Translations under genes and position numbers: made by a program
Notes under the pieces: model-generated
What the model was told of the DNA's origin: nothing
What the model saw: only the letters and a program-made list of their open reading frames with translations
The model's database searches: none
In this document: one piece after another, positions 1 to 6,600 of the stretch
How positions within the stretch are numbered: the stretch's first letter is position 1
How the letters are laid out: every line of letters starts with the position of its first letter
Assembly (NCBI GenBank): GCA_015767355.1
Contig: JADWMH010000107.1
Location: 1 to 7,248, forward strand
Reading direction: 5' to 3'
Origin: Gammaproteobacteria bacterium
GTDB taxonomy: Bacteria > Pseudomonadota > Gammaproteobacteria > Chromatiales > Chromatiaceae
DNA length: 7,248 nt

Positions 1-29
1 ACAGGCTGATGATGGCAAGTGAGTTTCTT

Positions 30-1571
30 TTAAACTGTTGGCGAAGCATGTTGGCTCTTTTCCCTCGGGCGGGTGACTGGCGGATGCAACTTGTCGAGCG
101 GGATCGATAGGCCGTTCCCCTGTACTACGCGTGCATGCCGGCGCATGAGTTCCCTCGCCGATTTGACCCCGCAGGAGTGTGCAATGATACCAACTTCCTT
201 GACCATGTTGTTGACATAGTCTGCAACACGAAATTTCTTGGTTTCGGGATGAAGCCCTTTCTGCAGCTTGGGGTTGTGGGTGGTGATCCCTGTCGGGCAG
301 CTGTTTTTATTGCACTGCAGCGCCTGGATGCATCCCAGCGAGAACATGAAGCCGCGTGCTGATGTAATAAAATCAGCGCCGATGCAGAGCGCCCAGGCAA
401 CATCGGCCGGGTTGACGAGTTTGCCGGAGGCGATCACCTTGACCCTGTCACGCAATCCATGGAGGTTGAGGTGGTCGACCAGCATCGGCAGGCTCTCGCG
501 CAGAGGCAGTCCCATATCGTCGATGAGTGGCATCGGTGCAGCTCCTGTGCCGCCGTCAGCGCCATCCACGGTGATAAAATCCGGTGCAAATTCCAGACCC
601 ATGTTGTCAATCTCTGCAAACAGCTCATTGAGCCATGCGTCGCCGCTGATTACCGCCTTGAAGCCCACGGGTTTTCCGGTCACCTCGCGAATATGGTGAA
701 TCATGTTGAGCAGTTCCCGGTTGCAGCTGATATCCGGATGGCGATTGGGACTGATTGCGTCTTCTCCTGTATGAATGCCGCGAATCTCTGCGATCTCCTG
801 CGTCACCTTCTCACCGGGAAGAATGCCCCCTTTGCCGGGCTTTGCTCCCTGACTGAGCTTGATTTCAAACATTTTGACAGAATCATGAGCGGCAGCCTGC
901 TGCAGTTTCTCATCGCTGAGGTTTCCTTCAAGATCACGCACGCCATTTTTTGCGGTGCCGATCTGGTAGACAATGTCGCAGCCGCCTTCAAGATGATAGG
1001 GAGACAGGGCGCCCTCGCCGGTATTCATCCAGCAGCCTGCCATGGCGGCCCCCATGGAGAGGGCTTGCACTGCAGGAACCGAGATAGCGCCAAAACTCAT
1101 ACCCGAGATGTTGTACAGCGAGCTGGTTGTAAAGGACGATCGGGCATATCCCTCTCCAATGGTGATAGGTCCGGGATCTACTGCGTCCACTCCCAGTGTC
1201 GGAAAAGGGCAGTTAACGAAGAGTACGGTCCCGGGAAGCGTCAGGTCGCGGGTTGAGCCAAAAGCAACGGTATTGTCCATGTTCTTGGCGGCGCGATAGA
1301 TCCAGGAGCGCTGGGCGCGGTTGAACGGCAGCTCCTCACGCTCCATGGCGAAAAAATATTGTCGAAAAAACTCGCCCAGATGCTCAAACAGGTAGCGAAA
1401 GCGGCCAATGACAGGGTAGTTTCTGCGAATCGCCTGTTCAGTCTGGGTGACGTCCTTGATATAGGCAAAGATGACCCATAACACGCCCACGCCAATCACG
1501 AAGATAAACAGGGAGGAGAGAAATAGCAGCGACTGGAATGCAATGGAGTTGCTTTCAAGCATGACTGTCAC
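30..1571 (-). CDS. FMN-binding glutamate synthase family protein (GltB-domain-2-like), membrane anchored
   Basis: A 513-residue protein corresponding to the FMN/Fe-S synthase domain of glutamate synthase. The motif KLSQGAKPGKGG is at about residues 238-249 and the glycine-rich DGADGGTGAAP motif of the FMN barrel is at 336-346. Three cysteines spaced C-x5-C-x4-C (C414, C420, C425, followed by PTGI) match the 3Fe-4S ligand pattern of GOGAT. The glutaminase domain and the C-terminal beta-helix domain of full GltB are absent, as is usual for this stand-alone family of about 500 residues. Residues 9-37 are a strong hydrophobic helix, so the enzyme is probably held at the inner face of the membrane. 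The reaction of the stand-alone family is not established; glutamate synthesis or another FMN oxidoreduction is possible. The first codon is GTG at 1571, with an in-frame ATG at 1562-1560. Neither has a convincing Shine-Dalgarno sequence, so the start is uncertain by three residues. It is divergent from the subtilase and shows no obvious link to the genes on the right. Confidence 0.93.
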   Translation of the reverse strand: MTVMLESNSIAFQSLLFLSSLFIFVIGVGVLWVIFAYIKDVTQTEQAIRRNYPVIGRFRYLFEHLGEFFRQYFFAMEREELPFNRAQRSWIYRAAKNMDNTVAFGSTRDLTLPGTVLFVNCPFPTLGVDAVDPGPITIGEGYARSSFTTSSLYNISGMSFGAISVPAVQALSMGAAMAGCWMNTGEGALSPYHLEGGCDIVYQIGTAKNGVRDLEGNLSDEKLQQAAAHDSVKMFEIKLSQGAKPGKGGILPGEKVTQEIAEIRGIHTGEDAISPNRHPDISCNRELLNMIHHIREVTGKPVGFKAVISGDAWLNELFAEIDNMGLEFAPDFITVDGADGGTGAAPMPLIDDMGLPLRESLPMLVDHLNLHGLRDRVKVIASGKLVNPADVAWALCIGADFITSARGFMFSLGCIQALQCNKNSCPTGITTHNPKLQKGLHPETKKFRVADYVNNMVKEVGIIAHSCGVKSARELMRRHARVVQGNGLSIPLDKLHPPVTRPREKSQHASPTV

Positions 1572-1710
1572 ACTGGTCTGTTGGGGTGGATTGGCATACT
1601 AATAACGAACCTGGATAGGGGGAAGATATTACGCGTCATTTGTAATCGATGCGCTTCGCAAGCTCAGCACATCCTATATCAGATTGTTGTGCGACAGCGC
1701 GACGTGTTCC

Positions 1711-1728
1711 TGAACTCTACTTGAACTC
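1711..1728. promoter_or_regulatory. TGAACTC direct repeat, possible operator
   Basis: TGAACTC occurs at 1711-1717 and again at 1722-1728, with starts 11 bases apart, close to one helical turn. The second copy is followed by GAGTT at 1734-1738, giving a small inverted repeat with its AACTC. The position is 140-160 bases upstream of the glutamate-synthase-like start and about 365 bases upstream of the subtilase start. Helical phasing is what a dimeric or tandem-binding regulator would need, but a 7-base repeat can also arise by chance, and no known regulator consensus was recognised. Confidence 0.25.
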
Positions 1729-1928
1729 AACCGGAGTTTGCGGCTGACTGTTGATCCTAACCAGGCACGGCATCAAACAATGCACGGGCTTTCTGAGAAG
1801 TGACGATGTTAGCTTCCATGCTCTTAATTATGGACATTTTCAGGCATCCTGCCGAGGTATTTTCAATCATGAAGATGGCTGGTCTGCAAATTCAAATTTC
1901 ACTGGTCCATCAGCGGCTTTGCATCAGA

Positions 1929-1957
1929 TTGACGGCTGCTGACTGGACTTTTATCAA
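1929..1957 (+). promoter_or_regulatory. Candidate sigma70 promoter for the subtilase gene
   Basis: TTGACG at 1929-1934 matches the -35 consensus at five of six positions. After a 17-base spacer comes TATCAA at 1952-1957, which matches the -10 consensus at four of six. A transcript from here would start near 1964 and carry a leader of about 125 bases before the subtilase ATG. This is the best sigma70-like pair I found on the plus strand of the region by eye; other AT-rich hexamers (for example TATACA near 1974) lack a matching -35. Confidence 0.4.
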
Positions 1958-2080
1958 TGGCTGAACTATGTTTTATACAGCACTTGCAATTTTTCCGGCA
2001 GTAATTTGTGGACAGCGCTTTAATAGATGAAGCTCAGATGCTAATGGCAATGCCGCTGTCAATATTCGACTCGTCTTCAT

Positions 2081-2085
2081 GGAGA
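2081..2085 (+). promoter_or_regulatory. Ribosome binding site that decides the subtilase start
   Basis: GGAGA lies six to seven bases before the ATG at 2091. The alternative in-frame ATG at 2079 overlaps this motif and has no purine-rich sequence ahead of it, so translation most likely begins at 2091 with MSDTQ. Confidence 0.7.
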
Positions 2086-2090
2086 TCATC

Positions 2091-3284
2091 ATGTCAGATA
2101 CTCAATATATCGTACTCAGGGCGCAGGATAATTTTGTTCCCACTTTTGATAACCTGGGGGCATCACGTGGATCTTCCGGAGTTCCCTCTACTGCTGGCCC
2201 GGTTGAAGAGATAGAGATCAGTGAAGTCAGTCTGAACAAGCGGGAGATGGGAGATTTGCGAAGAGACCCGCAGACCAGGGCCATTGCTCCGCCGATGCCG
2301 CTGAAGCTGATCGAACCAGAGGTCTCTGCCGACAGCAATGCGGCTGTTGCCGGTTCCACTACCTGGGGTGTTGATGCGGTGGGTGCACTCAATAGTCTCT
2401 ACGATGGCAGCGGCGTCTCCGTAGCGGTACTCGATACGGGAATCGATCTGTCGCACCCTGCTTTTGCAGGTGCAGCGATTACGCGCAAAAATTTTACCGC
2501 TGAAGGTGATGATGATATCCACGGTCATGGTACGCATTGCGCAGGCACCATTTTCGGTCAGGATGTCAACGGTATCCGTATAGGTGTCGCCAGGAGTGTA
2601 TCCCATGCGTTGATTGGCAAGGTGCTTGGCGAGGGGCAGGGGTCGTCTGCAAATCTGGCAAACGCCATCAACTGGGCAGTGGAAAACGGCGCCAATGTCA
2701 TCTCCATGTCCCTGGGCATCGATTTTCCGGGGTTTGTCGACTATCTCGTCAACCAGCAGGGCATGGATATCAACCCGGCAACCTCGATCGCGCTGGAAGC
2801 CTATCGGGCAAATATCAACCTCTACAGCGCCTTGACCACCATGCTGCAGGCGAGAAATCCCTATGCCAATGGTGCCGTTATCGTTGCCGCGTCAGGCAAT
2901 GAGAGCAATCGTCCTCAGTATGAAATCGCGGTAGCGCCGCCGGCAGCAGGCAATGGTGTGATCTCTGTAGGCGCCCTTCAGCAGGGAGCCGATGGTTTGT
3001 CAGTGGCCTCATTCTCCAATACGCAGTGCAATGTCTCTGCGCCGGGAGTTGCAGTCTCTTCTGCGGCGTTGGGCGGCGGCCTGGTGAGCTGGAACGGCAC
3101 CAGCATGGCAACCCCCCATGTGGCGGGGATTGCGGCTCTGTGGGCGCAAAAAGAGTTGCAGGAGAGTGGCAGGATCACCACTCAGAACATGACGGCCAGG
3201 ATTCTGGCGATGGCGACGCGGATCGGAATGGCTCCGGGGGCGGAACTGGAGGATATCGGCAACGGCATAGTGCAGGCGCCCTAA
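2091..3284 (+). CDS. Intracellular subtilisin-family (S8) serine protease
   Basis: A 397-residue peptidase from the ATG at 2091. All S8 landmarks are present: Asp115 in VAVLDTGID, His146 in GHGTHCAG, the oxyanion Asn270 in AASGNES, and the nucleophile Ser338 in NGTSMATPHVAG. It should therefore be an active endopeptidase. There is no signal peptide or membrane segment, so it probably acts in the cytoplasm. Residues 1 to about 80 precede the catalytic domain. They begin with a beta-strand-like YIVLRA and end with a DLRRDPQTR...APPMPLKLI stretch, which resembles an I9-type inhibitory propeptide; the protein may be a zymogen. A segment of about 55 residues between SMSLG and the oxyanion Asn is longer than in classical subtilisins, with a helical LEAYRANINLYSAL region. 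The gene stands alone on its strand, converges on the CHAT/two-module pair, and its stop overlaps the stop of the small gene. The context suggests regulated proteolysis rather than nutrition; substrate unknown. Confidence 0.94.
   Translation: MSDTQYIVLRAQDNFVPTFDNLGASRGSSGVPSTAGPVEEIEISEVSLNKREMGDLRRDPQTRAIAPPMPLKLIEPEVSADSNAAVAGSTTWGVDAVGALNSLYDGSGVSVAVLDTGIDLSHPAFAGAAITRKNFTAEGDDDIHGHGTHCAGTIFGQDVNGIRIGVARSVSHALIGKVLGEGQGSSANLANAINWAVENGANVISMSLGIDFPGFVDYLVNQQGMDINPATSIALEAYRANINLYSALTTMLQARNPYANGAVIVAASGNESNRPQYEIAVAPPAAGNGVISVGALQQGADGLSVASFSNTQCNVSAPGVAVSSAALGGGLVSWNGTSMATPHVAGIAALWAQKELQESGRITTQNMTARILAMATRIGMAPGAELEDIGNGIVQAP
3281..3284. other. Interlocked convergent stop codons (CTAA)
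   Basis: The plus-strand subtilase ends with TAA at 3282-3284 and the minus-strand two-module gene ends with TAG (CTA on the plus strand) at 3281-3283. The two coding regions thus share four bases tail to tail. There is no space for an intrinsic terminator between them, so each transcript must run into the other gene as antisense. Confidence 0.9.
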
Positions 3285-3664
3285 CGATCCAGTTCATATA
3301 TGGCTTCAAACCTGGCGGCGGGCATGCAGTAGCGGTCTGATCCCTCTTCGTCATTTGAGACAATATAGTCGCCGCTTCTATAGTGAGACTCTCCCTCCTT
3401 AGTGAATACGCTCCCATCATGAGTGGCTTTTTCCGCCCAAACAGGCGTGCTCTTGGTGTAGATGCCCGGAGTTGTCATGCGGTAGCTCTTTGCAAAGGTT
3501 TCGGCATCGACCGTGTAGGTCTCCCCCGCGTTATTTACGAGCCAGTCGTCTTTTTTACACCGCTGTTCGTCCCCCCACTTGTGATAAGTGAAACCCTCTG
3601 TCTCCAGGTTCAACTGCACAGCAATAATGAAGCTGTCCGCTTTTTTTCGATATCGTTGTCTCAT
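3281..3664 (-). CDS. Small protein with two tandem GDYLV/F..Y-type modules
   Basis: A 127-residue soluble protein with no signal peptide, starting MRQRYRKK. It contains an internal duplication. Module 1 (about residues 28-61) reads KWG...CKKDDWLVNNAGETYTVD...F...Y. Module 2 (about 88-123) reads TKEGE...YRSGDYIVSN...G...Y......F...Y. Both share the order K-x-G, (G/D)D(W/Y)(L/I)V-x-N, G, an aromatic, then F-x3-Y. The same signature occurs in small bacterial and phage-type hypothetical proteins beginning with an RYRKKP-like stretch followed by AVQ; this protein has AVQ at residues 15-17. The biochemical function is unknown to me; a small beta-rich binding domain is plausible. The ATG at 3664 lies 19 bases after the CHAT gene stop on the same strand. 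The nearest AGGA is about 17 bases upstream, too far for a good ribosome site, so translational coupling to the CHAT gene is likely. It may be a partner, regulator or substrate of one of the two proteases; that is inference. Confidence 0.8.
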   Translation of the reverse strand: MRQRYRKKADSFIIAVQLNLETEGFTYHKWGDEQRCKKDDWLVNNAGETYTVDAETFAKSYRMTTPGIYTKSTPVWAEKATHDGSVFTKEGESHYRSGDYIVSNDEEGSDRYCMPAARFEAIYELDR

Positions 3665-3683
3665 TTGATAATCGTGCCAATTC

Positions 3684-6600
3684 CTAATGCCCGCCGCTCA
3701 ACGTATTCAATATTTCTCTCAATGCATTCACTGTTTCGACCTTTCTCTTGCGATCCGTGATCTGGGAGTGAGCCATCAGCGCCAGAAATTCGATGTGTTC
3801 GGTGACGCAGCTGAATTCCCGTGGGCTGCCGGCACGTTTTTTGGCAATGCTGTAGTAGCTGATAATGACGCGTTGATGAGTGGTAATTTCGCCGCAAACA
3901 ACTCTTTTTAGAAATTGACAGCCCGCAAACTTAACCAGGCTCCAGAAGTCTCTCTGTTGTTCATTGCCTGTCACGGAAGCCGCAAGCGTCTTTGCTTCCT
4001 GCTGCAACTTCTCCTCGCTTATGCCGCTGTTTTTGCGCCACTCAACGATCATTTTTGCGGTTAGATAATTATACAGGGGGTAACTCTCACCGGGAGCTGA
4101 TTCACTGGCTGCTCTATAGTACTCCTGCATGCGTTTGAGAGCGGCAATGCGTGTGTTCCCCGTGGTGATCCATGCTTTGCGCTTGTAGGCGCTGCCCAGG
4201 ATACTCAAACGTTCACTCGATTCCCCGAATTTGAGTAAATCATTCATCATGTCGATGGCTTCATTCACCAACTCAGCGGAAGTCGGCTGATCCTCTTCAG
4301 AGGAGCTATCCTGCCATTGTTTCACCGCCAATTTCGCTTGCAGGTTGGCCAGTTGCTCGATGGTTTGCAGGGATGCGCTGCTGTTGTTATCCTCCAACGC
4401 CGCCTTGTAGTGCCTCGTGGCCTTGCGCAGGGCGCCGATCTCGCCATACGCACGGCCCAGAGCCTCGTGAACATCCCTGTTCATCCAGTGATCGGAGATT
4501 TTCTCTACCAGAAAATCCAGTTTTTTCTGCAGACTGTCAATGTTTGCGCCACTGATGATTGCATCATTGCCAATTTGATCGATTTTTGATGCCAGCTCCG
4601 CTTCACTGACAGCTTCCTCTTTGTACGAATTACTCCCGGAGTTGCCGGACAGTTTGAGCTGAAAATCCGGATTACCGTAGCATTGGTAGGCGCCCCAGGT
4701 GTTGGATCCATGATGATGGAGATAAGTTGCTTTCCTGGCGTCTCTAACTGCCTCGCCAAAACGGCGGCCGTCAAGCATTAAGCTGTAAAAAGTATTTGCG
4801 AATGTTTCGGCTGCACGGTCATTGACAGCCCAGCCCGCAGCAATAACCGCCTTTACACCCATGCGAATAAATTCGGTGGCGAGGTTGGCTGCCAGCTTAT
4901 GCGGGTTCTCAAGCCGGGGTTTACCCTCTTCCCTGCCAAGATGACAGCAGTTAATAAACACCAGCTCAGGTACGAAACGAATGCTCTTGATATTGGCTGG
5001 CGTAAGGAAGCTGTTGCTGCCGATGACCATTCCCGTAACTCTGGTTGTCGTCGGAACCTTCTGACCACAGAGATCGCAGCTATAGCTGTCGCTATTGAGT
5101 TCATAATTGTAAACCCCATGACCGGCAAAATGCATGATTCTGTATGAATCTGCGTGCAGTGCGAGGATGACTCTGCGGGCATCTGTTTTGCTGTCTCTGC
5201 CTAACACTTCGGTGACATGTTGATTTCTGGAATTCAGCATGGCTCGCACCGATGCAGCCTCATTTTCAGCTCCCGGCAATTCAGGGAACTCATCCCTGTT
5301 CCCCAACGGGTTTCCGATAACAAGCGCCTTGTTCCCGCGAGTCACGGGGGATGCTCTGAATGTCACAGATTCAAGCTGGCGAATCATGCCGAATTCGACA
5401 GACATAGGCAGACTTTCAGCGGTTGTCGACGCCTGACTCCTATTCGCCCACCGGTCTTGCAGCAACTCCCATGGGTAGCGGGCGGCTTTTTCGTTAAGTA
5501 TCAGAACATGGTCATTGAGATTCTGCGATTGCTCTTTTAACTGCAGAGGCACCAGCATTTCAAACAGTGTTTTGGATATATCCGGGTCATCGTAGGTTGA
5601 ACGAATCGACTGCTCAATGAAGGTATCTACCTGGGCGAGATCAATCGCCTGCAGGGAGACTTCAGTACGCGCTTTGTCGGTCAACGAATTAAAGCGCAGA
5701 GAGTTGTCTTTATCGATATGCTGTATCTGCAGACGCCGCCACCAGCCTGCAGATTCATCGAAGGTTACCCTTGTTCTCGCGCCTGCTATTTTTTTCACTT
5801 TGGCGCCGGCTTTTCCCTTGCCATGATCGAGTGTTAACGCCTTCTCAAAAACCACCTGGCCGCGAAGGCTTGCGTCCTCATCCAGTATACACATGGCATG
5901 GGCGGCGGCGTTGGCGATATCCTCCCAACTTTCGACAAATTCAAGCTCTACGAACCGAAAATCACCACAATCCATCTGTTGCAGCTGCTGGTTTGCCTTG
6001 ATCAGCCCCCTTGTCATCGCCTGCAATGAGTCTTCGATGCTGATGCCGCCGGAGCCCGTGCCGATTAACAGGCTGCTTAATTTCAACTCCTGTACAGAAG
6101 AGGGTAGATCTGCTTCGCCAGCATGTTTCTCACTGATTGATATCGCGTATTGGAGCGCTGCATAACAGTAAGTCTCAGCCAGGCTCCGTCGTGTCAGAGC
6201 GCCCATTTCACCGAGGCCGATAATGAGCGCGGCCCCGGGCCTGGCCGGAAACGGTTTGGGGTTGTTGATGATTTCCGCGGTGTTCAATGGCCCCGGATAG
6301 AGTCCGAGCAGCATGCGTTTGCGAAGCCGGTTGTCGAACAACTGATTCACGTAGCCCTCGGCGCTCACGATCTGGTCGTCACGGTAATGACCGAGAGCGA
6401 GAGTGTTCGATGCATAACAGAGGTTGCCATGAGAAATAACGACTTTCAGTGGTGATGGAGCTACGGTTTTTTCAGTTTTCCGCTCGACGCCGAGAATACT
6501 GTCGAAGAGCATCTCTTCATCGGGCAGCATGTCGACATGCTCTTCGGTGGGCATAGGGAACGGTTGTTCTGTTTCACCACGTTCGAGTATGGGTTCAGAC

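Larger units (their letters stand above)
1572..2090. other. Divergent intergenic region, AT-richer than the flanking genes
   Basis: About 520 bases separate the starts of two divergent genes. A sampled 60-base line here (1801-1860) is about 43% GC, against about 60% in a sampled line of the subtilase (2281-2340). It must contain the promoters of both genes. I could identify a plausible promoter for the subtilase and a short direct repeat (separate entries). Reading frames in it are short, lack ribosome sites and resemble no family I know. No tRNA, riboswitch or strong terminator hairpin was seen. The length is generous for such compact neighbours and could mark the junction between a conserved chromosomal gene and an acquired accessory block; that is inference. 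Confidence 0.7.

Noticed and set aside
1..29. Terminator for the glutamate-synthase-like gene
   Set aside because: No GC-rich stem with a T run on the minus strand is visible in these few bases; termination must be beyond the left edge.
459..1256. 265-codon plus-strand open frame
   Set aside because: It lies antisense to the highly conserved glutamate-synthase-like gene and its translation has no protein-like motif; it is a reading-frame shadow.
1653..1663. GCTTCGCAAGC hairpin
   Set aside because: A 4-base stem without a following T run; too weak for a terminator and upstream of both genes.
1751..1942. 63-codon plus-strand frame beginning with TTG in the intergenic region
   Set aside because: Weak start codon, no Shine-Dalgarno sequence, no recognisable family and no sign of being a decayed known gene.
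2011..2060. GACAGCG/CGCTGTC inverted repeat in the subtilase leader
   Set aside because: Only 7 bases with a 36-base loop; repeats of this size are expected by chance in 500 bases, and no riboswitch-like structure accompanies it.
2079..2090. Upstream ATG adding MEII to the subtilase
   Set aside because: It has no ribosome binding site and overlaps the GGAGA that serves the ATG at 2091.
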